Assembly (NCBI GenBank): GCA_947453725.1 | Contig: CANGHH010000021.1 | Coordinates: 1 to 64,000 of the forward strand | Source of the DNA: Betaproteobacteria bacterium | GTDB taxonomy: Bacteria; Pseudomonadota; Gammaproteobacteria; Burkholderiales; Burkholderiaceae_C | DNA: 64,000 bases | Reading direction: 5' to 3' | Shown here: piece after piece, positions 9,084 to 19,085 of the stretch | Position numbering within the stretch: position 1 is the stretch's first letter | Layout: each line of letters starts with the position of its first letter | Program-made: the position numbers and the translations under genes | Notes under the pieces: generated by a model | Databases searched by the model: none | What the model was told of the DNA's origin: nothing | The model's input: only the letters and a program-made list of their open reading frames with translations

Positions 9084-9896
9084 ATGACGAAGAGCAGCGT
9101 GGCATTCATCGGCGGCGGCAACATGGCGTCGGCCCTCATCGGCGGTCTGTTGCGGGCCGGGCGATCGGCGCAGGACATCGTCGTCGTCGAGCCGCTTGAA
9201 GCCCAGCGTGTGCGCCTTGCCGGGCAGTTCGGCGTTCAGGCCCAGGCCAGCGCCGACGCGCGGCTGGCCGCCGCCGGCCTGGTGGTCTGGGCCGTCAAGC
9301 CGCAACTGTTCGCCGAGGCCGCGGCGCCCTGCGCGCCCTACGTCAGCGCCGCGCTGCAGGTCAGCGTGATGGCCGGCGTGCGCAGTCAGGCTGTCGTTGG
9401 CGCCAGCGGCAGCGAGCGTGTGGTGCGCACCATGCCCAACACGCCGGCGCTGATCGGCCAGGGCATCGCCGGCCTGTATGCGCGGCCCGAAGTCGGTGTC
9501 GCCGACCGCGCCGAGGTCGAGGCACTGTTCGCGCCCACCGGCCAGGCCCTCTGGGTGGCCCGCGAGGACGACCTCGACGCCGTCACCGCACTGTCCGGCT
9601 CGGGCCCGGCCTATGTCTTCTTCTTCATCGAGGCGATGGTCCAGGCGGCCACCGAGATGGGCCTCAGCGCTGAACAGGGCCGGCAACTGGCGCAGGCCAC
9701 CTTCGCGGGCGCCGCGGCGCTGGCCGAGCAGTCGCCCCTGTCGCCGACCGCGCTGCGCGAGCAGGTCACCAGCAAGGGCGGCACCACCCACGCCGCCATC
9801 ACGTCGCTGCAGGAACAGGGCGTCGGGCCGGCCTTCGTGAAGGCGCTGCACGCCGCCCGTGCGCGGGCTGAAGAACTGGGGCGCGCCGCGGGCTGA
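9084..9896 (+). CDS. proC: Pyrroline-5-carboxylate reductase
   Basis: 270 aa, the usual ProC length. It performs the last step of proline synthesis, P5C to proline with NAD(P)H. The N-terminal Rossmann motif is FIGGGNMASALIGG. The C-terminal dimerisation domain contains the family signature around LSGSGPAYVFFFIEAM and ends with the TSKGGTTHAAI segment. The ATG at 9084 starts directly before the Rossmann strand; the longer in-frame extension upstream has no homology. The gene ends 13 bp before the convergent ubiA. Confidence 0.95.
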   Translation: MTKSSVAFIGGGNMASALIGGLLRAGRSAQDIVVVEPLEAQRVRLAGQFGVQAQASADARLAAAGLVVWAVKPQLFAEAAAPCAPYVSAALQVSVMAGVRSQAVVGASGSERVVRTMPNTPALIGQGIAGLYARPEVGVADRAEVEALFAPTGQALWVAREDDLDAVTALSGSGPAYVFFFIEAMVQAATEMGLSAEQGRQLAQATFAGAAALAEQSPLSPTALREQVTSKGGTTHAAITSLQEQGVGPAFVKALHAARARAEELGRAAG

Positions 9897-9909
9897 AGGC
9901 CGGCGCCGC

Positions 9910-10818
9910 TCAGCGCAGCGCCAAGTCGGCGGCGGTGCCGGCGAAGACCGCGCAGCCCACCCAGTGGTTGAGCCGGAAGGCCTTGAAGCAGCCGTCGCGG
10001 CTGCGCTGGCGAATCAGCCGGTAGTGCCAGACTGCCTGACCGGCTGCGGCGGTGATGCCGGCGCCGAACAGCCAGCCCAGGCCCAGCGAACGGCCGATCA
10101 GCGCCCAGCTCAGCAGGTAGACGGCGTAGCAGCCCATCACGGCGCGCACGTCCCAGCGGCCCAGCGTGATGGCCGAGGTCTTCATGCCGATGCGCAGGTC
10201 GTCGTCGCGATCGACCATCGCGTATTCGGTGTCGTAGGCCAGCACCCAGAACACGTTGGACAGCAGCAGTCCCCAGGCCTGCAGCGGCACCGCGGCGTTC
10301 AGGGCCTGCCAGCCGAAGCTGGCGCCGCCCAGCGCGGCGGCAAAGGCCATCGGGATGCCGAAGCTGAAGGCCAGGCCCAGCACCGCCTGCGGGATGCCCA
10401 GCACCCGCTTGGCGTAGGGGTAGAGCAGCGTGACGGCCAGCGCCGGGAAGGACAGCGCGATCGCGCTGGGGTTGGTGCTCAGCACCAGCGCGAAGGCGGC
10501 CAGCGCCAGCACCGCGCCCAGCGCCATCGCCTCGGGCGCGCGCAGCGCGCCGCGCGTGACCGGCCGCTGCGCGGTGCGCTTGACGTGGCGGTCGAAGTCG
10601 CGGTCGGCGACGTCGTTGGCGCAGCAACCGGCGCTGCGCATCAGGATGGTGCCCAGCGTGAAGACGATCAGCAGGTGCCAGCCCGGCCAGCCGTCGGCGG
10701 CGATCCACAGCGCGCTGAGCGTGGGCCACAGCAGCAGCAGCCAGCCGGCGGGGCGGTTCCAGCGAACCAGGTCGAGGTAAAGGCCCAGGCGGCCGGGCGT
10801 GACGGCGATGGTGTTCAC
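9910..10818 (-). CDS. ubiA: 4-hydroxybenzoate octaprenyltransferase
   Basis: 302 aa polytopic membrane enzyme that prenylates 4-hydroxybenzoate in ubiquinone synthesis. Both aspartate-rich Mg-diphosphate motifs are present: NDVADRDFD (residues 68-76) and DTEYAMVDRDDD in the second half. About eight hydrophobic helices can be traced. It is transcribed towards proC, with 13 bp between stops. prfC, on the same strand and 43 bp upstream, may be co-transcribed. Confidence 0.95.
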   Translation of the reverse strand: MNTIAVTPGRLGLYLDLVRWNRPAGWLLLLWPTLSALWIAADGWPGWHLLIVFTLGTILMRSAGCCANDVADRDFDRHVKRTAQRPVTRGALRAPEAMALGAVLALAAFALVLSTNPSAIALSFPALAVTLLYPYAKRVLGIPQAVLGLAFSFGIPMAFAAALGGASFGWQALNAAVPLQAWGLLLSNVFWVLAYDTEYAMVDRDDDLRIGMKTSAITLGRWDVRAVMGCYAVYLLSWALIGRSLGLGWLFGAGITAAAGQAVWHYRLIRQRSRDGCFKAFRLNHWVGCAVFAGTAADLALR

Positions 10819-10861
10819 AGCGCTGAATTATCCAAGCGGGCGGCGGTGGCGCTGCCCGCGT

Positions 10862-12499
<1,638 letters not shown>

Positions 12500-12606
12500 G
12501 GCAGCAGCCGCAGCGCGCGGGGGCCGTTGCGGCAGGGGTGTGCAGGGGAAGGGCACGATTATCGCGGCGCCGCGCCGGCGGCTGGCGCCGCTATGATGAA
12601 TCGAAC

Positions 12607-13314
12607 GTGCCGCAGTCCCCGAACCCATTGCCTCCACCCGCCCCGGTCCGGGACCTGCCCCAGCGCTTGCGGCTGGAAACCCGCGACCTGCACGGGCTGA
12701 GCGAGCGCAGCGGCGTGATGGCCGACTTGCTGGACGGGCGGCTGTCGCGCGGCGCCTACGTGACCCTGCTGCGCAACCTGCACGCCCTCTACGCGGCGCT
12801 GGAGGCGGCGCTGGCGCGCCACCCCGACGAACCGGCCCTGCTGGCCCTGGCCTTGGCGCCGCTGCACCGCACGTCGGCCCTGGCGGCCGACCTGACCGCG
12901 CTCGGCGGGCCGGGCTGGGCCGAGACGCTGCCGCTGGCGCCCAGCGCCCAGGCCTATGCCCAGCGTCTGCAGGCACTGGCCGACCGTGACCCGGTCCTGC
13001 TGGCCGCCCACGCCTATGTGCGCTACCTCGGCGATCTGCACGGCGGGCAGGCGCTCAAGCGACTGGTCGAGCGCAGCCTGTTGAGCGGCGCCGACGCCGT
13101 GCCGCACGGTGCGACGCGTTTCTACGACTTCGGCAGCCCGGCCCAGGTGCTGGCCCTGCGCGCGGATTTTCGCGCCGGCCTGGCCCGCATCAAGGTCGAC
13201 GCCGCCGACGCCGACCGCCTGGTGGCCGAGGCGCGCTGGGCCTTCGACCGGCACATCGCCTTGTTCGCCGAATTGGCGGCGTCGGCCCAGCCGGCGCTAC
13301 CGGCCTCAGCCTGA
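12607..13314 (+). CDS. bphO: Biliverdin-producing heme oxygenase
   Basis: About 235 aa if translation begins at the GTG at 12607; no strong ribosome site fixes the start. The all-helical protein carries a candidate proximal heme-ligand His in RDLHGLSE and the distal-helix glycine motif YLGDLHGGQ, as in bacterial HmuO/BphO enzymes. Heme oxygenases open heme to biliverdin, Fe and CO. The gene converges with the bacteriophytochrome gene and overlaps its 3' end by 9 bp, which strongly suggests that it supplies the biliverdin chromophore (inference from context). Iron acquisition would be the alternative role, but no heme-uptake genes are nearby. Confidence 0.88.
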   Translation: MPQSPNPLPPPAPVRDLPQRLRLETRDLHGLSERSGVMADLLDGRLSRGAYVTLLRNLHALYAALEAALARHPDEPALLALALAPLHRTSALAADLTALGGPGWAETLPLAPSAQAYAQRLQALADRDPVLLAAHAYVRYLGDLHGGQALKRLVERSLLSGADAVPHGATRFYDFGSPAQVLALRADFRAGLARIKVDAADADRLVAEARWAFDRHIALFAELAASAQPALPASA

Positions 13315-15447
13315 GAAGCTGCGGATCTGCGCGTACAGCGCAGCCGCCCGCTGGGCCGAAACTTCCAGTTCTTCCAGCAGGCGCGGCACGGCCGGGCCGG
13401 CGCCGGCATCGGCGATGTCCATCGCGGCCAGGCTGGCATTGCTGAGGATGGCGCCGATGACCTCGTCGGTCTGGCGCGCCTCGGCGCCGGTGATGCGCAG
13501 CGAGGCCTCGAGCTGCTGCCGCGCCTGCGCCGTACGGTGCACGTCGCTCAGGTCGGCCAGGGCCACGATGTAGCCGAGCAGCTGGCCGTCGCGCCCCGTC
13601 ACGGCCTCGGCACGAACGGCGACTGGCAGACTGCCGCCCTGCGCCATGCGCAGCGCCCATTCGCCGCGCCAGGGCTGCACGCCCAGCCCGTCGAAGACGC
13701 GCCGCACGCCGCCTGCTTCGTGGAACAACTCGGTGACCGGCATGCCCGCCTCGGGCGGCGGGACGGCGCCGCCGCGCAGCGCCGCGCAGGCCTCGTTGGC
13801 GAACAACAGCTCGCCGCGCGGGTTGACCACCAGCACCGGCTCGCGCGAGCTGCCCACGGTGGCGCGGATTTCCTGCAGCTGGCTCTCGGCGATCAGCAGC
13901 CGCACCGCGTGCACCTGCACGATGATGTCGACCAGCGCCACGCCGATGGCCCGCGCCATCACGCGCTCGGCCGGCGTCCAGGGCAGCGCCGTGCCGCGCA
14001 CCAGCTCGGACCAGGCCTCGAAGCTGCGCCGGGGCGACAGCTGCAGCGGATCCTTGCCCTCGGCCGGCTTGTAGGGGTCGCCGGCCCAAGTGACGGTGAG
14101 CAGCTGTTCCTTGCGGAACCACATCAGGTAGTCGGGCCGCGAGGTCGACAGCTTCACCGCCATCACGCCGCAGGCCGTCGGCGTGAGCGCAGCCAGGCTG
14201 GGCTCATCCTTGCCAATGGCATAGCAGTCGAAAGGCGATTCGAAGGTTTGGCCTTCGACCCAGCGCAACAGCGCGCGCAGTTCGGGGGAGGACGGCACCT
14301 CGCCGGTGGTCAGGATCTCGTCGCCGTGGAACAGCGCGCTGCCGGTGGCCGCCAGTGGCTGCAGCAGCGTTCGCGGGTTGCGGAACAGCGCCAGCCGCCA
14401 GTCGCCTTCGGTGGCGGTGGCCTCGATCAGCCGCTGCTCGAGCCGGCGCACCATCAGAGCCACCTGGGCGTGGGCGTAGTTCTCGATGGCGGCAATGCGC
14501 GTGGAAGCCACCTCGGCCAGCAGGTCCACCGCCGAGCGCAGCGACAGCCGCAGCCGCCGCGGGCTGTAGTGGTGGGCGGCGATCAGCCCCCACAGCTTGC
14601 CTTCGCGGACCAGCGAAGCCACCAGCGTGCCGGTGACGCCCATGTTGCGCAGGTACTGCAGGTGCAGCGGCGACATGCTGCGCAGCTGGCACAGCGACAT
14701 GTCCAGCGGCGCGCCCGAGTCGGGGCGCAGCGCGGGGCACAGCGCTTGCGGTTCGTCGTCGACATCGCTCAGCACGCGCACGCGGTTGCGCAGGTAGAGC
14801 GCGCGCGCGCGCTGCGGGATGTCGCTGGCCGGGTAGTGGTGGCCGCGCAGCGACTCCAGCCGGGGGTTGCGCGCCTCGGCGACGATCTTGCCGTGGCCTT
14901 CGGCGTCGAAGCGGTAGACCATCACGCGGTCATAGCCGGTCATGTCGCGCAGCACCTGGACGATGCTGTCCTGCAGCGCTTCGAGGCTGGCCGACGCCGT
15001 GAATCGCTGCACGCCAGCGGCCAGCACGCGCTTCAAGGTGTCGGGCTCCAGCGCCAGCGCCGGCGTGCCACGGGGCGGTGGATCGACCGGTTCCAGTTCG
15101 ATCACCACGCCGCCGCCGGGCGGTCGGTGCACGGCACCTTCCAGCGTGCGCCGGGTGGAACCCTCGCCAACGCAACACTGCAGCGGCAGCGGCTCGACGC
15201 CCAGGTTCGGCAGCGCGCGTGTCAGCACCGACAACAGGTCGCCACCCAGGGCGTTCAGCGGCTGATTCAGCAGGCTTGCGGCAGCGTGACCGAGCACCGC
15301 CTGGGTGTTGGCGCTGGCCTGGATCACCAGCAGGCCGGGCAGGCTCAGCAGCAGCAGCGCGCCTTGCGGCTGGACCGAGCCCGCGAGGTGGATCAGTTCG
15401 CGCTCGCAGTTGGTGAGATCGGCCTGGCCGAAGGCAGGGCTGTCCAC
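13306..15447 (-). CDS. bphP: Bacteriophytochrome photoreceptor with PAS output and no kinase domain
   Basis: 713 aa, GTG start. The order is PAS (about 15-125), GAF (about 140-310), PHY (about 325-505), a second PAS (about 525-640) and a helical tail. The biliverdin-attaching Cys14 lies in LTNCERELIH. The chromophore pocket motifs YPASDIP and SPLHLQYLRNMGV are intact in GAF, and the PHY tongue has WAGDPYKP and PRRSFEAW. Where most bacteriophytochromes have HisKA/HATPase, this one ends in a short coiled-coil-like tail without an H-box or ATP motifs. It should therefore bind biliverdin and photoswitch between red- and far-red-absorbing forms, but signal by another route (inference). Its partner heme oxygenase is the convergent neighbour. 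Confidence 0.93.
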   Translation of the reverse strand: MDSPAFGQADLTNCERELIHLAGSVQPQGALLLLSLPGLLVIQASANTQAVLGHAAASLLNQPLNALGGDLLSVLTRALPNLGVEPLPLQCCVGEGSTRRTLEGAVHRPPGGGVVIELEPVDPPPRGTPALALEPDTLKRVLAAGVQRFTASASLEALQDSIVQVLRDMTGYDRVMVYRFDAEGHGKIVAEARNPRLESLRGHHYPASDIPQRARALYLRNRVRVLSDVDDEPQALCPALRPDSGAPLDMSLCQLRSMSPLHLQYLRNMGVTGTLVASLVREGKLWGLIAAHHYSPRRLRLSLRSAVDLLAEVASTRIAAIENYAHAQVALMVRRLEQRLIEATATEGDWRLALFRNPRTLLQPLAATGSALFHGDEILTTGEVPSSPELRALLRWVEGQTFESPFDCYAIGKDEPSLAALTPTACGVMAVKLSTSRPDYLMWFRKEQLLTVTWAGDPYKPAEGKDPLQLSPRRSFEAWSELVRGTALPWTPAERVMARAIGVALVDIIVQVHAVRLLIAESQLQEIRATVGSSREPVLVVNPRGELLFANEACAALRGGAVPPPEAGMPVTELFHEAGGVRRVFDGLGVQPWRGEWALRMAQGGSLPVAVRAEAVTGRDGQLLGYIVALADLSDVHRTAQARQQLEASLRITGAEARQTDEVIGAILSNASLAAMDIADAGAGPAVPRLLEELEVSAQRAAALYAQIRSFSG

Positions 15448-15567
15448 GGTCAGGAGCGCCAGCAGCCGGGTTGTTCAGGGGTCCGATTCACCATGCCGGC
15501 AAGTTAGCACAGGCTGTCGGGCCGCCACTCATCGTTTGCGCGCAGGCTGCCTGTGCTTTGCATCCGA

Positions 15568-16515
15568 TCAGCCCGTCGCCACCGACGACAGGCGCACCAC
15601 ACCGGGCAAGGGGCAGGCGACGATGCAGTTGCGCAGCGCGGCGATGGCCTCGTAGCGCGGGAACGTGCGCCGCCAGGCCAGTACCACGCGGCGGCTGGGC
15701 ACCGGGGCGCTGAAGGGGACGTAGCGGATGTGCGTCTGCTGTTCGGCCGGCACCGACAGCTGCGGCACCACCGTCACGCCCATGCCCGAGGCCACCATGT
15801 ACTTGATGGTCTCCAGCGAACTGCCCTCGAAGCTCTTGCGGATGCCTTCGCGACCTTCGACCGCCGGGCTGGCGAAGCGGGCGTATTCGGGGCAGACCTC
15901 GAGCACATGGTCGCGAAAGCAATGCCCAGTGCCGAGCAGCAGCAGGGCTTCCTGCTTCAGCTCTTCGGCACTGATGCTCGTTCGCTGCGCCAAGGGGTGC
16001 TTGGCAGGCACGGCGGCCAGGAAGGGCTCGTCGTAGAGCGGCGCGATGGCCAGACCGGTGTCAGGGAAGGGTTCGGCCATGATGGCGCAGTCGAGTTCGC
16101 CGCTGCGCAGCATCTCGAGCAGCCGGGCGGTGAAGTTCTCCTGCAGGATCAGCGGCATCTGCGGCACGCGGTCGATGGCCACCCGCACGAGGTCGGGCAG
16201 CAAGTAGGGTCCGATCGTGTAGATGATGCCCAGGCGCAAAGGCCCGGAGACCGGGTCCTTGCCGGTCTTGGCGATCTCCCGGATGGCCTGCGCCTGTTCC
16301 AGCACCAGCTGCGCCTGGCGGACGATCTGCTCGCCCAGCGGCGTGGCGCTGACCTCGCTGGCGCCGCGTTCGAAGAGCTTCACGTCGAGCTCGTCTTCCA
16401 GCTTCTTGATGGCCACGCTGAGCGTCGGCTGCGCCACGAAGCAGGCCTCGGCCGCGCGGCCGAAATGCTTCTCGCGCGCCACGGCGACGATGTACTTCAG
16501 TTCGGTCAGGGTCAT
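15568..16515 (-). CDS. oxyR: LysR-type peroxide sensor OxyR
   Basis: 315 aa. The N-terminal winged helix-turn-helix is about residues 1-60. The effector domain contains the redox pair in GTGHCFRDHVLEVC, at C199 and C208, the same numbers as in E. coli OxyR. This identifies it as the H2O2-responsive regulator of catalase/peroxidase genes rather than a generic LysR protein. recG lies 410 bp upstream on the same strand, a common betaproteobacterial order. A perfect dyad sits immediately before the start codon (see that entry). Confidence 0.95.
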   Translation of the reverse strand: MTLTELKYIVAVAREKHFGRAAEACFVAQPTLSVAIKKLEDELDVKLFERGASEVSATPLGEQIVRQAQLVLEQAQAIREIAKTGKDPVSGPLRLGIIYTIGPYLLPDLVRVAIDRVPQMPLILQENFTARLLEMLRSGELDCAIMAEPFPDTGLAIAPLYDEPFLAAVPAKHPLAQRTSISAEELKQEALLLLGTGHCFRDHVLEVCPEYARFASPAVEGREGIRKSFEGSSLETIKYMVASGMGVTVVPQLSVPAEQQTHIRYVPFSAPVPSRRVVLAWRRTFPRYEAIAALRNCIVACPLPGVVRLSSVATG

Positions 16516-16516
16516 G

Positions 16517-16534
16517 GCGCTGATTATTCAGCGC
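16517..16534. promoter_or_regulatory. Perfect dyad directly upstream of the oxyR start
   Basis: GCGCTGA at 16517-16523 and TCAGCGC at 16528-16534 flank TTAT. The inner edge is one base from the oxyR start codon (16515). In RNA it would form a 7-bp hairpin ending at the initiation codon, and no clear Shine-Dalgarno sequence is seen. As DNA, the AT-rich centre reads GAATAATC on the oxyR strand, resembling a -10 element. It may be an operator or a translation-control hairpin. Confidence 0.45.
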
Positions 16535-16697
16535 CCGTCGCCTTGGCGGTCTGGCGCGTGGCATATGCACGCTTCAGGCTGGCTTACGGGCTGGGGGCCC
16601 CTGGTTCGCGGGGGGTGTGCAGGCCCCGAGCAAAGGATGAAGCAGGCATGCTCGGCCGCCCGCAGCCCCCTGGGGCTGCCTATGCCGAGGTCTCGTT

Positions 16698-16916
16698 GTG
16701 AACATCCCGCCCTTCCCGCCTGCCACCAGCCGCCCCCCTGCGCCGGGAGCGGGTGCCCAGGGCTATCGCCTGTCGTCCGACGAATTGCACGCCGGCCTGG
16801 ATGTGCGCGCCCTCAGCCTGACGGCGCTGCCTGCCGAACTGGTCGCCGAACTCTTTCGCCTGCGCAGCTGCTGGGGCGAAACCTTCGGGGTGACCGGCCC
16901 CGGGGCAGTCGACTGA
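16698..16916 (+). CDS. Possible small protein of unknown function
   Basis: 72 aa, GTG start with GAGG about 7 nt upstream. It fills much of the 410-bp gap between recG and oxyR, on the opposite strand. The N-terminus is proline-rich and the middle (YRLSSDELHAGLDVRALSL) looks like an ordinary soluble helix. I do not recognise it. Coding is supported only by the plausible ribosome site and unforced amino-acid composition. The flanks 16535-16697 hold nothing else that I can identify. Confidence 0.35.
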   Translation: MNIPPFPPATSRPPAPGAGAQGYRLSSDELHAGLDVRALSLTALPAELVAELFRLRSCWGETFGVTGPGAVD

Positions 16917-16925
16917 CAGGGCGGC

Positions 16926-19028
16926 TCAGGCCTTCAGGAAATCGGCCCGGCTGGCCAGCCAGCGCGCGGCGTGGGCCGCTGCGGCCTGCGGGTGCTGCTG
17001 CATCAGCATCGGCGCGGCGGCGCGGGCCTGTTGCAGCAAGCCGCTGTCTTCGGTCAGGTCGGCAAAGCGCAGCAGCGCGTCACCGCTCTGGCGCGCGCCC
17101 ATGAATTCGCCCGGTCCGCGGATCTCCAGGTCGCGACGCGCAATCTCGAAGCCATCGTTGGTCTCGGCCATGGCCTGCAGCCGCGCCTTGCCGGTCGGCG
17201 ACAGCGGCGTCGCGTAGAGCAACACGCAGACACTGGCCACCTCGCCGCGGCCGACGCGCCCGCGCAGCTGGTGCAGCTGCGCCAAGCCGAAGCGCTCGGC
17301 ATGTTCGATGACCATCAGGCTGGCGTTGGGCACGTCGACGCCGACCTCGATGACGGTGGTCGCGACCAGCAACTTCATCTCGCCGGCCGTGAACAGGGCC
17401 ATCACCGCCGCTTTCTCGGCGCTGGCCATGCGGCCGTGCAGCAGGCCGACCCCCACGCCGGGCAGCGCGGCGCTCAGTTCAGCGTGGGTCGCGGTGGCGT
17501 TCTGCAGGTCGAGGTGTTCGCTCTCCTCGATCAAGGGGCAGACCCAGTAGACCTGACGGCCGCGCTGCACCTCGTCGCGGATGCGGTCGATGACGCCCAG
17601 CCGCTTGCCGTCGGCGAAGAGCTTGGTGACGATCGGCGTGCGGCCCGGTGGCAGTTCGTCGATGGTGCTGACGGCCAGGTCGGCGTAGTAGCTCATCGCC
17701 AGCGTGCGCGGGATGGGCGTCGCACTCATCATCAGCAGGTGGGGTTCCAGAGCCGGGCCCCCAGGCTCCGGCCGCTGGGCTTCGAGCTTCTGCCGCAGCG
17801 CCAGCCGCTGCGCCACGCCGAAACGGTGCTGCTCGTCGACGATGGCCAGCCCCAGCCGGGCGAAGGCGACGTCGCCCTGGATCACGGCGTGGGTGCCGAC
17901 GACCAGCATCGCTTCACCGCTGGCCACCTGATCGACCATCGCCGTGCGCGCCCGGCCCTTGCGGCTGCCGGTCAGCCAGGCCACGGTCACGCCCAGCGGC
18001 TGCAGCCACTGGATCAGCTTGCGGAAATGCTGCTCGGCCAGGATTTCGGTCGGCGCCATCAGCGCGCACTGCCAGCCGGCGTCCATCGCCACCGCCGCGG
18101 CCAGCGCCGCGACCACCGTCTTGCCCGAGCCGACGTCGCCCTGCAGCAGGCGGTGCATCGGAATCGGCCGCGCGATGTCGGCTTCGATCTCGGCCACCAC
18201 GCGCTGCTGCGCGCCGGTCAATCTGAAAGGCAGTGCGGCCAGCAGTTTCACGGCAAGGCCGTCCCGCGCCGGCTGCAGCGACGGCGCGGCCAGCGTGGCG
18301 CGTTCGGCCTGGGCTTGCAGCTGCGAGATCTGCTGGGCCAGCAGTTCCTCGAACTTCAGCCGCTGCCAGGCCGGGTGGCTGTGATCTTCCAGCGCCTCGA
18401 CGGCCTGGTCGGCGCCCGGCTGGTGCAGCAGGCGCAGCGCCTCGCGCAGCGGCGGCAGGCCGGCGGGCACCACGCCGGCCGGCAGCAGTTCGTGCAGCGG
18501 CGCGCGCGCCAGGCCCGAAGCCACGGCCTTGCGCAGGTAGGTCTGCGGCAGCTGCGCCGAACTCGGGTAGACCGGCGTCAGCGCGCGCGGCAGCGGCGTG
18601 TCGGGCGTGACCGCGCGGCACTCGGGGTGGACCATCTCGCGGCCGAAGAAGCCGGCGCGCACCTCGCCGCGCGCGCGGACCAGTTGCCCCGCGGCCAGCG
18701 CCTTCTGCTGCGCCGGGTAGAAGTTCAGGAAGCGCAGCACCAGTTCGCCGCTGTCGTCGGCCAGGCGCACGACCAGCTGGCGCCGCCCGCGTGCCTCGAT
18801 GCGGCTCTCCAGCACCCGGCCCTGCACCTGCGCGCTCAGTCCGTCGCGCACGCCGCCGATGGGCGCGATGCGGGTTTCGTCGACGTAGCGCATCGGCAGG
18901 TGCAGCGCCAGGTCGATGTCGCGCTTCAAGCCCAGCTTGTGCATCGCCTTGGCCGGCCCTGACAGCTTCGCGGCCGGCGTGGCGACGCGGGCTGGGGCAG
19001 GGTCGTGCGCGGGTTGGTCTCGGGGCAT
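16926..19028 (-). CDS. recG: ATP-dependent DNA helicase RecG
   Basis: 700 aa, the usual RecG length. It regresses stalled forks and processes branched DNA. The N-terminal wedge/OB domain precedes the helicase core with Walker A GDVGSGKT, motif II DEQHRFG, MSATPIPRTLA and the C-terminal motifs VGVDVPNA and QLRGRVGRG. The start at 19028 is 57 bp from the divergent queA start. The stop is 9 bp from the end of the small + strand open frame. Confidence 0.96.
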   Translation of the reverse strand: MPRDQPAHDPAPARVATPAAKLSGPAKAMHKLGLKRDIDLALHLPMRYVDETRIAPIGGVRDGLSAQVQGRVLESRIEARGRRQLVVRLADDSGELVLRFLNFYPAQQKALAAGQLVRARGEVRAGFFGREMVHPECRAVTPDTPLPRALTPVYPSSAQLPQTYLRKAVASGLARAPLHELLPAGVVPAGLPPLREALRLLHQPGADQAVEALEDHSHPAWQRLKFEELLAQQISQLQAQAERATLAAPSLQPARDGLAVKLLAALPFRLTGAQQRVVAEIEADIARPIPMHRLLQGDVGSGKTVVAALAAAVAMDAGWQCALMAPTEILAEQHFRKLIQWLQPLGVTVAWLTGSRKGRARTAMVDQVASGEAMLVVGTHAVIQGDVAFARLGLAIVDEQHRFGVAQRLALRQKLEAQRPEPGGPALEPHLLMMSATPIPRTLAMSYYADLAVSTIDELPPGRTPIVTKLFADGKRLGVIDRIRDEVQRGRQVYWVCPLIEESEHLDLQNATATHAELSAALPGVGVGLLHGRMASAEKAAVMALFTAGEMKLLVATTVIEVGVDVPNASLMVIEHAERFGLAQLHQLRGRVGRGEVASVCVLLYATPLSPTGKARLQAMAETNDGFEIARRDLEIRGPGEFMGARQSGDALLRFADLTEDSGLLQQARAAAPMLMQQHPQAAAAHAARWLASRADFLKA

Positions 19029-19085
19029 GGAACAATTTTGACCTTCGCTGGCGTCCGCCCGCCCGCAGCCTTACCCTGTCGCGAC

